Below are positions 52,653-62,681 of a DNA stretch of 64,000 nt, one piece after another (position 1 is the first letter of the stretch; the number at the start of each line of letters is the position of its first letter). The notes beneath the pieces are model-generated. The model ran no database searches. It was given only the letters and a program-made list of their open reading frames with translations, and was not told the origin of the DNA. Position numbers and translations under genes: made by a program. The stretch is taken from NCBI RefSeq assembly GCF_027271155.1, contig NZ_CP114542.1, positions 1,302,001-1,366,000 of the forward strand, given 5' to 3'. This DNA is from Brevundimonas subvibrioides (GTDB taxonomy: Bacteria; Pseudomonadota; Alphaproteobacteria; Caulobacterales; Caulobacteraceae).

Positions 52653-53798
52653 ATGACCGCCTACCGTGCCCGTCTGACCGAGTTCGACATCCGCCGCCTG
52701 ATCAAGGCGACGGACGAGGACGAGCGCGCCTCGGCCGCACACAAGCTGTGTCGCAGCATCGACCGGATCGACCTCGAAGATGCGGATCGGGAAGCCGCAC
52801 AGAAGATTATCCGGGTGATGGCCAATGATTCGGCCGAGCTGGTGCGGCGTGCCCTGGCGGTGACGCTGAAGAGCTCTGACCTGGTTCCCCACGATGTGGC
52901 GCGACTGCTGGCGGCGGACGTGGATTCCATCGCCCTGGCGATCATCGGATCCTCTCCCGTGTTCACCGACGACGACCTGATCGAGATCGTGAAAGCCGGA
53001 TCGGCCCTGCGGCAGGTGGCTGTCGCGGCGCGGCCACGCGTGTCGCGTGACGTGGCCGATGTCCTGGCCGCTGATGGCTGCGAACAGGCGGTGCGGACCC
53101 TGGCATCGAACGACAATGCCGACATCTCCGAAAGCGCCATGGGCCGGGTCATCGACCGGTTCGGTTCGGCCCCCGAGGTGGTGGCCGCCCTGGCCTATCG
53201 CCAGGTCCTGCCGCTGGATATCACGGAGCGGCTGGTGGCCCTGGCCAGCGAGGCTGTTCGCCATCATCTGGTCATGCGCCACGCAGTGGCGCCCGAGACC
53301 GCCATTCGCCTGTCGACCTTTGCGCGCGAACGGGCGACCGTCGACCTGGTCGATCAGGCCGCAACGACAGCGGATGTCGCCACCTTCGTCAGCCAGTTGA
53401 ATGCCCGGCGTGCGCTGACCGGCTCGTTGCTGCTGCGGGCCCTGGCGCGCGGGCAGATGACCCTGTTCGAGCACGGCCTGGCCGAACTGGCTTCAACCCC
53501 GCACGAGCGCGCCTGGCTGATGGTGCACGACGCGGGTCCGCTGGGGCTGAAGGCCATCTACGACCGGGCCGGCCTGCCGCCGCGTCTGTTCATGGCCTTC
53601 CGGGCGGGGGTCGATACGTGGCGTCAGCTGTCGGCCGAGGGCATCGACACGACCGGCGAGGCCTTCCGCGAACGGATGCTTGAACGGTTCCTGACCCAGA
53701 GGCCGAACGCGTCGCGCGACGACCTGGCCTATCTGATGGAGCGTCTGGACCGGCCGGCGGAGACGCCACTGCGGCTGATGGCAGCGAACGCGGCCTGA
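52653..53798 (+). CDS. DUF2336 protein (first copy)
   Basis: The 381-residue helical protein is of the DUF2336 type: DADREAAQKIIRVMANDSAELVRRALAVTLKSS and HLVMRHAVAPETAIRLST. DUF2336 proteins are alphaproteobacterial and their role is unknown. It has no signal peptide and is likely cytoplasmic. A second DUF2336 gene lies 1.4 kb away on the other strand (55205-56338), with an Hpt protein and NAD kinase between. The two are alike in build but clearly diverged. Confidence 0.85.
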   Translation: MTAYRARLTEFDIRRLIKATDEDERASAAHKLCRSIDRIDLEDADREAAQKIIRVMANDSAELVRRALAVTLKSSDLVPHDVARLLAADVDSIALAIIGSSPVFTDDDLIEIVKAGSALRQVAVAARPRVSRDVADVLAADGCEQAVRTLASNDNADISESAMGRVIDRFGSAPEVVAALAYRQVLPLDITERLVALASEAVRHHLVMRHAVAPETAIRLSTFARERATVDLVDQAATTADVATFVSQLNARRALTGSLLLRALARGQMTLFEHGLAELASTPHERAWLMVHDAGPLGLKAIYDRAGLPPRLFMAFRAGVDTWRQLSAEGIDTTGEAFRERMLERFLTQRPNASRDDLAYLMERLDRPAETPLRLMAANAA

Positions 53799-53802
53799 AA
53801 CG

Positions 53803-53817
53803 TCTCCCGGCGGGAGA
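53803..53817. repeat. TCTCCC/GGGAGA hairpin between convergent genes
   Basis: A short TCTCCCGGCGGGAGA palindrome between the DUF2336 stop and the Hpt gene stop. It probably serves both 3' ends. Confidence 0.45.
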
Positions 53818-53827
53818 AGGATCGCGT

Positions 53828-54307
53828 TTACGCCGCGCGGTGTGCCGCAACCTGGGCTTCGAGCGTCTCGGACAGAACGCGGCCGGTGGGGTGGTCGTCG
53901 GTCTGGATCTGATCACGGACAACAGCGCGGATGGCGTCGATGTGGGCGTCGATCAGCACCATGGGTGCTTCCATTCGCCGGATCGGATCGTCCATCAGCT
54001 TGCACAGCGATCCGGCCAGGCGCGTGACCAGCGGATACTGATAGGTGGCCCCCAGACCCTTGAGGTCGTGCGCCCTGAAATACAGGTCTTCGGCCGTCTT
54101 GCTGGTGTAACCACTGGTGCGGATCGCGGCCTGGGCGGAGTCCAGCTTGGAAATCTCGTCCTGCAGCCACTGCCCGAACTGACCCGACATCGCCTTCAGG
54201 GCCTCTTCGGCCTTGGCGATTGCATCGGCGTTGACGCCGCTGAAGCCACCGCCGACCTTGGCGAGCAGCGTGTTGGGTGGGCGGGTAACTTGAGCCGGAC
54301 TGCTCAT
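53828..54307 (-). CDS. Hpt-domain phosphotransfer protein
   Basis: The 159-residue protein has an Hpt four-helix domain. The phospho-accepting His is in FRAHDLKGLGATYQYPLVTRLAGSL. The N-terminal part (about 1-45) is a flexible stretch with GGGFSGVN. It may relay phosphate between kinases and response regulators, as single Hpt proteins do in Caulobacter. No kinase or regulator gene is next to it. ATG 54307 starts the conserved part. The nadK gene lies 66 bases upstream on the same strand, so they may share an mRNA. Confidence 0.85.
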   Translation of the reverse strand: MSSPAQVTRPPNTLLAKVGGGFSGVNADAIAKAEEALKAMSGQFGQWLQDEISKLDSAQAAIRTSGYTSKTAEDLYFRAHDLKGLGATYQYPLVTRLAGSLCKLMDDPIRRMEAPMVLIDAHIDAIRAVVRDQIQTDDHPTGRVLSETLEAQVAAHRAA

Positions 54308-54372
54308 CGTGGACTCCTGAGGACGTCGATGCACCAGAATGCACAACCCCCCTTAAGAACCCGTGACCCGTT

Positions 54373-55188
54373 TCAGGCGGTGAATTGTTCGGCCAGGACG
54401 CGTTCCTCGAACGAACGGCCGGCATCGAACAGCATGGTCAGGGCGACGTCGCGCCGCTCCTTGATCGCAACCTTCACCACGCGCCGGATTTCCAGACTGT
54501 CGGCGACGGCGCTGACCGGCCGCTTGTCCGCCTCCAGCACCTCGAACTCGACCCTGGCGCGATGCGGCAGCAGGGCCCCGCGCCATCGCCGGGGGCGGAA
54601 GGCACTGATCGGCGTCAGGGCCAGCATCCGGGCATCCAGCGGGATGATCGGACCATGGGCGGACAGGTTGTAGGCGGTCGATCCGGCCGGCGTGGCGACC
54701 ATGCAGCCATCGCAGGACAGTTCCTCCAGCCGCACCTTGCCGTCGACCCTGATCCTGAGTTTGGCCGATTGACGGGTCTGGCGCAGCAGGGAGACCTCGT
54801 TGATGGCCAGGCCGGTGTGGACCGCGCCGCTTTCGGTCCAGGCGTCCATCTGGAGCGGATGGATGACCGCGCGCCCGGCGGCGGAGATTCGCTCCAGCAG
54901 GGCGTCTTCCTCGTAGTCGTTCATCAGGAAGCCGACCGAGCCGCGGTTCATGCCATAGACGGGCGTCCGGCGCGTCATGTTGGCGTGCAGCGTCTCCAGC
55001 ATGAACCCGTCGCCGCCCAGGGCCACGATGACATCCGCCTCGGCCTCGGGCGTCGACCCATAGAGGGTGGACAGTCGATCGCGGGCTTCCAGCGCCTCGG
55101 GTCGATCGCTGGCGCAGAAGGCCAGCCGCGGCGGGGAAGATGGAGCGTTCACCGCGATACGAGAAGCCGACGCGACGGTCGGAGTCAA
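54373..55188 (-). CDS. nadK: NAD kinase
   Basis: The 271-residue enzyme phosphorylates NAD to NADP. It has the GGDG motif at 58-61 ([13 protein letters not shown]), [13 protein letters not shown] and the conserved [22 protein letters not shown]. The size is typical. It lies 16 bases downstream of the second DUF2336 gene on the same strand, so both may be transcribed together, and it precedes the Hpt gene. Confidence 0.95.
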   Translation of the reverse strand: MTPTVASASRIAVNAPSSPPRLAFCASDRPEALEARDRLSTLYGSTPEAEADVIVALGGDGFMLETLHANMTRRTPVYGMNRGSVGFLMNDYEEDALLERISAAGRAVIHPLQMDAWTESGAVHTGLAINEVSLLRQTRQSAKLRIRVDGKVRLEELSCDGCMVATPAGSTAYNLSAHGPIIPLDARMLALTPISAFRPRRWRGALLPHRARVEFEVLEADKRPVSAVADSLEIRRVVKVAIKERRDVALTMLFDAGRSFEERVLAEQFTA

Positions 55189-55204
55189 ACGGCGTTTGGA
55201 AGCA

Positions 55205-56338
55205 TCAGCCGCCGGCGTGGCCCATCAGGGCGCGGAACTCCCGCGCAGCGGCGGCGGGGGACAGGGATGTGCGGCCGGGATAACCGGTGTCGAAGTCGCC
55301 CGGCCGTCCATCGCTCATCGCGCGGATTTCTTCCAGCAAGGCGGGGAAAACCGCCCGGTCGATACCGACAGCCGCGCACATCAGGAACAGGGCATCGGGG
55401 CTGGGACGCGCGAGAGCGGCACGGACCTGGCGAAGAGGAAAGCCGCTCAGTGCGGTCACGCCATGCTCGAACAGGCTGAGGCGCTTTTCCCGGACGGCAC
55501 GGATCAGGAAGCCGGCACGCAGCTGCCCGGAGCTTTGCAGCTTGGCCACCAGGCGGCGTTCCATCTCTTCCTTGTCGACGATGGCGGCGACGGTGTTCCC
55601 GATGCCCCGGGGCTCTGCCGGGGGCGGACGGGTGACTGTGTCGACGGCGTTGGCCAGCCTGGTCTCATCGACCTGGAATCGTTCGCTGATGGCCTCGCGC
55701 AGGGCCTGACCGACCCACTGATACAGTTGCACGGCCAGGGCGCCGTTCAGGTGCGGGTGGCGGGTCAGGGGCGCACGCAGGGCGGCGATGCGGCTGGAGT
55801 GTTCGATCAGCCGCGCCAGGGCATCCTCGCTGACCTGGGCGGTGCGGTTGCCGGCGAGCGCGGTCAGGGTGGCCGGGTCGCCGCGGTCGATGATGGCATC
55901 GGCGACCGTGCCGCTGATATGCGGGCGCCGGGCGACCTCGATCTGATGTTCGATGGTCGCTTCGAGCAGGACGCGCAGAAGGTCCTGGTCTTTCAGGAGA
56001 GGACTGGCGGCGATGACGGGCCGTGCGATCTCGATTTCGTCCAGGGCCAGCATGGCGATCAGGGCCGGCGGTGCCCACTCGGCCGAGGCCAGGCTTTCGG
56101 ACAGGGCCTTTCGGATATCGCGCTCGGCCTGGCGTGCGATGATCATGAAGATATCGCCAAGCAGGGGCGAAGCCTCGGCTCCCGGCGGTGTGGCGTCGCA
56201 GAGGGCAGCGATGCCGAGCAGGAGACGGCGGCGGTCGTCGGTGGTCTTGCCGCGGGCGAGATCCAGCAGGTGCGATGCCGAGGTCACCGTCCCTGCATCG
56301 GCAGGATCAAGGGTCAGCAGGCGGATGGCAGCGGTCAC
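55205..56338 (-). CDS. DUF2336 protein (second copy)
   Basis: The 377-residue protein belongs to the same family as 52653-53798: [58 protein letters not shown] and [12 protein letters not shown], similar to MTLFEHGLAEL in the first copy. It starts ATG 56338 and is followed by nadK. The two DUF2336 genes face different directions around nadK and the Hpt gene, suggesting a duplication with inversion. The role is unknown. Confidence 0.83.
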   Translation of the reverse strand: MTAAIRLLTLDPADAGTVTSASHLLDLARGKTTDDRRRLLLGIAALCDATPPGAEASPLLGDIFMIIARQAERDIRKALSESLASAEWAPPALIAMLALDEIEIARPVIAASPLLKDQDLLRVLLEATIEHQIEVARRPHISGTVADAIIDRGDPATLTALAGNRTAQVSEDALARLIEHSSRIAALRAPLTRHPHLNGALAVQLYQWVGQALREAISERFQVDETRLANAVDTVTRPPPAEPRGIGNTVAAIVDKEEMERRLVAKLQSSGQLRAGFLIRAVREKRLSLFEHGVTALSGFPLRQVRAALARPSPDALFLMCAAVGIDRAVFPALLEEIRAMSDGRPGDFDTGYPGRTSLSPAAAAREFRALMGHAGG

Positions 56339-56497
56339 GGCGAGCTCCGGTCGGAGGAGTATCCGAGCGTCGTCAAGCTTGACCCGGGGGTCGTGAAAAC
56401 TTGGTTAATCAAGCCTGAACGTGGTCCGCCTTGACCCCGTCCCGGGTTGGCGCGAGGGTCGCCCGACAGTCTTGTTATCGACGATCAGGAGTCAGCC

Positions 56498-57262
56498 ATG
56501 GCCGACGGTGCCGCCCAAAGCCTCAAGTCGCGTGTCTCGGCCGGGGAATGGCAGGCGCGGGTCGACCTGGCCGCGCTTTACCGGCTGGTCGCCCTGCACG
56601 GCTGGGACGACATGATCTTCACCCACATCTCCGCCCGCGTGCCGGGGCCGGAGCATCATTTCCTGATCAACCCCTATGGCCATTACTTCGAGGAGATCAC
56701 GGCCTCGTCCCTGGTGAAGGTCGATCTGGAGGGCAAGATCGTTCAGGAGACGCAGAGCTTCATCAATCCGGCAGGCTTCACGATCCATTCGGCCATCCAC
56801 GGCGCGCGCGAGGACGCGCATTTCGTCATCCATCTGCACACGGTGGCGGGCGTGGGGGTCGCGGCCCAGGCGGAGGGGCTTTTGCCGATCGGACAGAACG
56901 CCTGCCTGCTGCACCATCAGGTCGCCTATCACGGCTATGAGGGGCTGGCGCTGAACCACGATGAGCGGGAGCGGCTGGTGGCGGATCTGGGGGACAAGCC
57001 GCTGATGTTGCTCCGTAATCACGGAACGCTGGCCGTGGGTCAGACGGCGGCGGCGGCCTGGGTCGGGATGTTCTTTCTGGAGCGGGCCTGTGCCCAGCAG
57101 ATCGCCGCGCTGTCCGGTGGCCGCGAGCATGTCCTGATGGCCCCCGACGCCGCCCAGGCCGAGACCCGGGAACAGGGCAAGGGGATCGGCTTCGTTTCCG
57201 GCCTGGCGTGGCCGGGGGCCCTGCGCCTGCTGGACCGCAAGTCACCCGGCTACGACGCCTGA
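56498..57262 (+). CDS. Class II aldolase/adducin family protein
   Basis: The protein has about 254 residues, with the zinc-binding pattern of class II aldolases (HFVIHLHTVAG, His112 and His114) plus a further His in LLRNHGTLAVG. The middle GFTIHSAIHGARED also fits. The substrate may be a sugar phosphate or aldol of unknown kind. CAGGAG lies before ATG 56498; the frame upstream to 56447 looks non-coding. The stop overlaps the next gene by one base. Confidence 0.9.
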   Translation: MADGAAQSLKSRVSAGEWQARVDLAALYRLVALHGWDDMIFTHISARVPGPEHHFLINPYGHYFEEITASSLVKVDLEGKIVQETQSFINPAGFTIHSAIHGAREDAHFVIHLHTVAGVGVAAQAEGLLPIGQNACLLHHQVAYHGYEGLALNHDERERLVADLGDKPLMLLRNHGTLAVGQTAAAAWVGMFFLERACAQQIAALSGGREHVLMAPDAAQAETREQGKGIGFVSGLAWPGALRLLDRKSPGYDA

Positions 57263-58044
57263 TGTTCAGCCGCTGCCTTGCGGGTCTGGTACTCGCAGCA
57301 GTGGCGTCGTCGGCCGAGGCCGGAGCCTGGACACAGAAGAAGGGCCGCGCCCAGGTCATCGTGAAGGCCGAGGTGATGCGGGCGAACGACGGATATGATC
57401 CGTCCGGTCAGGTCGTATCCCTGCCCGATGCGCGCGTGGATCGGGCCATCGGTGTCTTCGCCGAGTATGGCGTCACGGACCGGCTGACGCTGCAGTTCAA
57501 GGGTGACTGGCAGTCCGGTGAGGACGCCTTCGTCGATTATGAGGGACGCGGGCCGGCCGAGGTCGGACTGATCTGGCAAGCCTGGCGCGACGATCGGGCG
57601 GCGGTCAGTCTGTATGCGGGCTACGCGCTCGCCGGTGAGGGACGAAACGCAGGCTATGCCGCTCCCGGCGTCGGGGATCAGGACTGGGAGGTCCGTGCCT
57701 CCGTCGGGCGGTCGTTCGGGGAGGGGCAGGACCCGGTCGGCCGACTGTTGCCGGGCCGGTCCTTCGCCGAGCTCCAGGTCGCGCGGCGGATGCGCGATGG
57801 ATTGCCTGACGAGACGCGGGCGGATGTCACGATCGGCAGCCGGTTCGGCAAGGGCTGGTTGATGCTGGGTCAGGCCTTCGGGGGCATCACCGACGACGAC
57901 GGCGCACGCTGGCTGTCGATCGAGACCTCGGTGGTGCGTGATTTCGGATCATGGAGCGTCCAGGCGGGATGGCGTCAGACCGTGACAGGGCGCGAGACTC
58001 CGGTCAGCGAAGGACCCATGATCGCGGTCTGGCGACGGTTCTGA
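57262..58044 (+). CDS. Signal-peptide protein, probable outer-membrane beta-barrel
   Basis: The 260-residue protein has a signal peptide (MFSRCLAGLVLAAVASSAEA). Its mature part has alternating strand patterns (VIVKAEVMRA, VFAEYGVTDRLTLQFKGDW, AVSLYAGYALAG, FAELQVARRM, WSVQAGWRQTV) and ends in a C-terminal Phe (AVWRRF), typical of an outer-membrane barrel. No family is recognised. It overlaps the aldolase gene by one base (TGATG) and precedes an RND pump, so it may be part of a transport unit. Confidence 0.72.
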   Translation: MFSRCLAGLVLAAVASSAEAGAWTQKKGRAQVIVKAEVMRANDGYDPSGQVVSLPDARVDRAIGVFAEYGVTDRLTLQFKGDWQSGEDAFVDYEGRGPAEVGLIWQAWRDDRAAVSLYAGYALAGEGRNAGYAAPGVGDQDWEVRASVGRSFGEGQDPVGRLLPGRSFAELQVARRMRDGLPDETRADVTIGSRFGKGWLMLGQAFGGITDDDGARWLSIETSVVRDFGSWSVQAGWRQTVTGRETPVSEGPMIAVWRRF

Positions 58045-58134
58045 CGCTCAACAGGCCCGTGGTGGAATGCCGCGACGGAAACCGGAACGGCTCGCGTTAC
58101 AAACTCTTTGGTTTCCTCGACAAGCGGAACGGCT

Positions 58135-59325
58135 ATGTCGTCCGACGCGTATTCTGGAGTCGGTGCCCGCGTGATCAAACGTCATTTCTTTCTTGTCGCC
58201 GCAGTCGTGGTCCTGGGTCTGATGATCGTGGCCGCCGTCATGCGCGTGGCCTTTGCCGGTGACGAGGCGGGTGCGGGCGGCCCGGGCGGCGGCGGTCGCG
58301 GGGGTGGAAGGGGGCAGGCGGTCGAGGCGGCCGTCGTCGCCCAGCGTCCCTTCAGCGACCAGATCAATGTGCTGGGCGTCGCGCGCGGCCGGCGGTCGGT
58401 CAACGTCACCTCCAACACCTCTGAACTGATCACCGGGGTGCTCTTTACGGACGGGCAGCGGGTCGCGGCGGGAACGCCCCTGGTTCAGCTTCAGGCGCGC
58501 GAGGAGGACGCCGGCATCATCCAGGCCCGGGCCAACGTCCTTCAGGCCGAACGGGAATACGAACGCTATCGGGTCCTGGCAGAGCGCGGGATCGCCCCGC
58601 GGGTGACGGCTGAGGTGGCCCAGACGACGCTGGACACGGCACGGGCTTCGCTGTCGGCGGCCGAGGCGCGACGCGGCGACCGGGTCATCCGTGCGCCATT
58701 CGCCGGGACCCTGGGCCTGTCGACGGTGACGGCGGGCACGCTGATCAGCCCCGGTGCGGTCATCACGACGCTGGACGATACCACGGTGATCCGCGTCGAT
58801 TTCCCGGTGCCGGAACGCTACATCGGCGTGCTTCGCTCGGGCCTTTCGATCACGGCGACCGCAGACGCCTATGGCAACGAACAGTTCTCGGGCCGCATCG
58901 CCCTGGTGGATACCCGGATCAACGAGACGACCCGCGCCGTTACCGCCCGCGCCGAGTTCCCCAATCCGGGCGGACGCATTCGACCGGGCATGCTGCTGCG
59001 TGTCGCCATCCAGCAGGGTCAGCGCATGACGCCGGCGGTACCCGAGGCGGCGGTCCAGTACGAAGGCGACGGAGCCTTCGTCTATCGCATTGCGGCAGGC
59101 GACAAGGGATCGACCGCCCAGCGCGTCGAAGTCGAGACCGGGGCCGTCGAGGGGGGCTTTGTCGAGATCGTCTCCGGTCTGAACGCCAACGATCGGGTCG
59201 TCGCGGGCGGCCTCAACCGCATCCAGCCCAATGCGCCGGTGACGGTCGGCGGTGCGGGCGGTGCCCGGCGTGCCGGAGCTACGGCACCGACCGGCACCGC
59301 GCAGCCGCAGGCCGCCGCGCGATGA
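58135..59325 (+). CDS. RND efflux periplasmic adaptor (HlyD/MexA-type)
   Basis: The protein has about 396 residues. It has an N-terminal anchor (FFLVAAVVVLGLMIVAAVMRV), a glycine-rich spacer (GGPGGGGRGGGRGQ), then a barrel-sandwich hybrid, helical hairpin and a beta-barrel domain (APFAGTLGLSTVTAGTLISPGA). It joins an RND permease to an outer-membrane channel. The permease gene starts four bases before its stop (ATGA). No channel gene of the TolC type is adjacent. ATG 58108 is an earlier start; I chose ATG 58135. Confidence 0.92.
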   Translation: MSSDAYSGVGARVIKRHFFLVAAVVVLGLMIVAAVMRVAFAGDEAGAGGPGGGGRGGGRGQAVEAAVVAQRPFSDQINVLGVARGRRSVNVTSNTSELITGVLFTDGQRVAAGTPLVQLQAREEDAGIIQARANVLQAEREYERYRVLAERGIAPRVTAEVAQTTLDTARASLSAAEARRGDRVIRAPFAGTLGLSTVTAGTLISPGAVITTLDDTTVIRVDFPVPERYIGVLRSGLSITATADAYGNEQFSGRIALVDTRINETTRAVTARAEFPNPGGRIRPGMLLRVAIQQGQRMTPAVPEAAVQYEGDGAFVYRIAAGDKGSTAQRVEVETGAVEGGFVEIVSGLNANDRVVAGGLNRIQPNAPVTVGGAGGARRAGATAPTGTAQPQAAAR

Positions 59326-62300
59326 TGCTGTCCGACGTTTCCGTCCGGCGGCCAGTCCTGGCGGCTGTGGCCGCCATCGTGCTGTGCGTGATCGGGGCTG
59401 CGGCCTTCTTCTTCCTGCCGGTGCGCGAACTGCCCGACGTCGATCCGCCGATCGTGTCGGTCTCCACCAGCTATGCGGGCGCTTCCGCAGAGGTGATCGA
59501 GAACCGGATCACCGAGCCGATCGAGCAGCAGGTCGCCGGGATCCAGGGCGTCGAGCGGATCACCTCGTCCAGCCGTGATGGCCGGTCCAATGTGACGATC
59601 GAATTCGCTCTGGACCGCGATATCGACGTGGCCGCCTCGGACGTGCGCGACCGGGTCAGCCGGGTGCAGGGACGCCTGCCCGACCAGGCCCAGCCGCCGG
59701 AAGTCTCCAAGGCCGATTCCGACAGCCAGCCCATCATGATCCTGTTCCTGCGGTCGTCATCGATGAACCGGCTGGAGCTGACGGATTATGCCGATCGCTA
59801 TCTGCTGGACCGGCTGGCGACCGTGCCGGGCGTGGCCCAGGCGCAGATCTATGGCGAGCAGCGCTATGCCATGCGTATCTGGCTGGATGCCGACGCCATG
59901 GGTGCGCGCGGCCTGACCGTCTCCGACGTCGAGAATTCGCTGAGCGCCCAGAACGTGGAGTTGCCGGCCGGGGCTCTGGAGTCGACCGACAAGGATTACA
60001 CCGTCCGGGTGGCCCGCACCTATGCGCGCGCCCAGGATTTCGCCCAGTTGCCGATCGGCACGACCGGCTCGGCCTCCATCGGTTCGGCTGGTGCGTCCGG
60101 CGCGGTCTCCACCGGGTCGATCCCCAACGGATCGGGAGCCAGCGGCGCGTTGCAGCCGCGCGCCACCTATGTGACCCGTCTGGGCGACATCGCCCGGGTC
60201 GAGGAGGCACCGGCCGAATCGAGGCGCCTGTTCCGCGGAAACGGCCTGGACCAGATCGGTCTGGCCGTGACGCGTCAGGCCCAGTCCAACGACCTTGAAA
60301 TCTCCAAGGGCGTCACCGCGCTCGTCGACGAAATCCGGCCGAGCCTGCCCGAGGGCACGGAACTGGTCGTAGGGTCCGACAACTCGGTTTTCACCTCGCA
60401 TGCGATCGACGAGGTCTGGATCACCATCGGCATTTCCATGGCGCTGGTCGCCCTGGTGAACTTCATCTTTCTGGGCAGCCTGCGCGCGGCGCTGATCCCG
60501 TCGATCGTGGCCCCGATCTGCCTGTTGTCGACCTTCATCGTCCTCGCCCCGCTGGGCTTTTCGCTGAACCTGCTGACCCTGCTGGCCCTGGTTCTGGCCA
60601 TCGGTCTGGTGGTCGACGACGCTATTGTGGTGGTCGAGAACATCCAGCGCAGGCTGGATCACGGGGAACCTCCGCTGGTCGCGGCCGAGCGCGGGACGCG
60701 TCAGGTGTTCTTCGCCGTTATCGCCACGACCATCACCCTGCTGTCGGTGTTCGCGCCGCTGCTGTTCCTGCCGGGGTATGTCGGGCGGCTGTTCGTGGAA
60801 CTGGCGGCGGCCATTGCGGCGGCGGTCGCCTTCTCGGCCTTCCTTGCGCTCAGCCTGTCCCCGATGCTGGCGTCCAAGATCCTGCGGCCCGCCGCCGGGT
60901 CTGGCTGGCTGGCGCGCAAGGTCGACTGGGCGATGGACGGGCTGAAGAACTCCTATGCCGACTCGCTGAAGATGATGGTCGGCAAGCGGATCGCGGTGAT
61001 CGGCGTGTCCTTGCTGATCCTGCTGGTCGGCGCGGGGGCCGCGACCATGTTCCTGACCCTGCCCGACGAATTGGTGCCGCCGGAGGATCGCGGCCGGGTC
61101 CAGGTGCGTGTCCAGGGGCCGGAGGGAGCCGGGTTCGACTACACCCGCAAGATCATGCTGGGGTTGGAACCCATCCTGGCCGAGTACAAGAACGGCGGAG
61201 AGGTCGAGAGCTATCTGATCTCGTCGCCCGGCTTCGGTGGCGGCAATTTCAACACCGGCAATGCGTCCCTGATCCTGAAGGACTGGTCCGAGCGGGACCG
61301 GACAGCCGACCAGATCGCCCAGGAGCTGAACGGCAAGCTGCGCGGCCAGACGGGGGCCCAGGTCAATGCCTCGGTGCCCGGTGCCTTCCAGCGCGGTGGG
61401 GGCGGCGGGGGCGGCGGGGGCGGCGGGTCCAACTCGCTCGAGATGATCGTCACCGGGTCCGAGTATGGCGAGATCTACGACTGGCTGCAGCCGGTGCTGG
61501 CGGCGGCGCAGGAGAATCCCGGCTTCTCGCGGCCGCGCCTGAACTATGAGCCGAACGCCCCGCGCGTGCTGGTCGAGGTCGATCCTGAAAAGGCCGCGGC
61601 GCTGGGCGTGTCCTCGCAGGAGATCGGCCGGACTCTCGAGACGATGTTCGGGTCGCGGCGGGCCACGACCTATATCCGAGGCGGTCAGGAATACGACGTC
61701 ATCCTGCAGACGGATCGGGAGGACCGGTCGTCTCTGGGCGACCTGGAAACCCTGTACGTCGGTGCCGGGTCGGGTGCGCTCGTGCCGCTGTCGTCCGTGG
61801 TCACGACCCGGACATCGGGCGATACGCCGGATCGTCGGCGGCTGGATCGCCAGCGTGCCATCACCCTGTCGGCCGATCTGAACCCCGGCACCACCATCGC
61901 CGATGCCGTCGCCTTCATGAACACGCAGATCGCGGAGCAGCCGAGAGGCGTGGTCAACATCCAGTACGGCGGCGCGGCGCGCGACCAGCAGGAAGCGGGC
62001 GGTGCCGTGGCCTGGGCCTTTGCGCTGGCACTGCTGCTGGTCTTCCTCGTGCTGGCGGCCCAGTTCGAAAGCTGGATCACGCCGGCGGTCATCATGCTGA
62101 CGGTGCCCCTGGCGGCGGCGGGCGGGCTGTTCGGCCTGTTCATGGCCGGGTCCAGCCTGAACATCTATTCCCAGATCGGGCTGATCATCCTGATCGGGAT
62201 TGCTGCCAAGAACGGCATTCTGATCGTGGAGTTCGCCAATCAGCTGCGCGACCAGGGACGGTCGATCACCGAGGCGATCATCGAGAGCGCGTCCCTGCGG

Positions 62301-62576
62301 TTGCGCCCCATCATCATGACGTCGATCGCCACGGCGTTCGGTGCCCTGCCGCTGGTCCTCTGGTCCGGCGCGGGCGCTGGCAGCCGTCAGACGATCGGCG
62401 TGGTGATCTTCACGGGCGCAATGTTCTCCACCCTGCTGACCCTGTTCGTGGTGCCGGTGATCTACGGCGCCCTGGCCCGCTTCACCCGGTCGCCGGAATA
62501 CACGGCCCGCAAGATCGAGGAATGGGAAGCGCAGGAGGTCACCGCCAACGATCCGGTCCCGGCGGCGGCGGAATAG
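59322..62576 (+). CDS. RND multidrug efflux permease (AcrB-like)
   Basis: The 1084-residue pump has twelve predicted helices with two large periplasmic loops. It starts SDVSVRRPVLAAVAAIVLCVIGAAAFFFLPVRELPDVDPP, the HAE1-family opening. The proton-relay pair Asp431-Asp432 lies in GLVVDDAIVVVENIQRR. It has an unusual run of 11 Gly (692-702) coded by a nine-base repeat in the second periplasmic loop. The substrate is unknown. It is coupled to the adaptor gene by overlap. Confidence 0.94.
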   Translation: MMLSDVSVRRPVLAAVAAIVLCVIGAAAFFFLPVRELPDVDPPIVSVSTSYAGASAEVIENRITEPIEQQVAGIQGVERITSSSRDGRSNVTIEFALDRDIDVAASDVRDRVSRVQGRLPDQAQPPEVSKADSDSQPIMILFLRSSSMNRLELTDYADRYLLDRLATVPGVAQAQIYGEQRYAMRIWLDADAMGARGLTVSDVENSLSAQNVELPAGALESTDKDYTVRVARTYARAQDFAQLPIGTTGSASIGSAGASGAVSTGSIPNGSGASGALQPRATYVTRLGDIARVEEAPAESRRLFRGNGLDQIGLAVTRQAQSNDLEISKGVTALVDEIRPSLPEGTELVVGSDNSVFTSHAIDEVWITIGISMALVALVNFIFLGSLRAALIPSIVAPICLLSTFIVLAPLGFSLNLLTLLALVLAIGLVVDDAIVVVENIQRRLDHGEPPLVAAERGTRQVFFAVIATTITLLSVFAPLLFLPGYVGRLFVELAAAIAAAVAFSAFLALSLSPMLASKILRPAAGSGWLARKVDWAMDGLKNSYADSLKMMVGKRIAVIGVSLLILLVGAGAATMFLTLPDELVPPEDRGRVQVRVQGPEGAGFDYTRKIMLGLEPILAEYKNGGEVESYLISSPGFGGGNFNTGNASLILKDWSERDRTADQIAQELNGKLRGQTGAQVNASVPGAFQRGGGGGGGGGGGSNSLEMIVTGSEYGEIYDWLQPVLAAAQENPGFSRPRLNYEPNAPRVLVEVDPEKAAALGVSSQEIGRTLETMFGSRRATTYIRGGQEYDVILQTDREDRSSLGDLETLYVGAGSGALVPLSSVVTTRTSGDTPDRRRLDRQRAITLSADLNPGTTIADAVAFMNTQIAEQPRGVVNIQYGGAARDQQEAGGAVAWAFALALLLVFLVLAAQFESWITPAVIMLTVPLAAAGGLFGLFMAGSSLNIYSQIGLIILIGIAAKNGILIVEFANQLRDQGRSITEAIIESASLRLRPIIMTSIATAFGALPLVLWSGAGAGSRQTIGVVIFTGAMFSTLLTLFVVPVIYGALARFTRSPEYTARKIEEWEAQEVTANDPVPAAAE

Positions 62577-62581
62577 CGCAG

Positions 62582-62617
62582 GCGGTCCGTTCCATGACGA
62601 AAAGCTGGACGGACCGC
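62582..62617 (+). terminator. Hairpin after the RND operon
   Basis: Nine-base arms GCGGTCCGT (62582-62590) and ACGGACCGC (62609-62617) around an 18-base loop, six bases past the permease stop. There is no T-run, so termination is likely but not certain. Confidence 0.45.
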
Positions 62618-62681
62618 ACACGCGTCTGATAAGCGTTCGCAGTAACGGAGAGGCAAGTCGATCTCCGGTAAGGCGAGCGTC

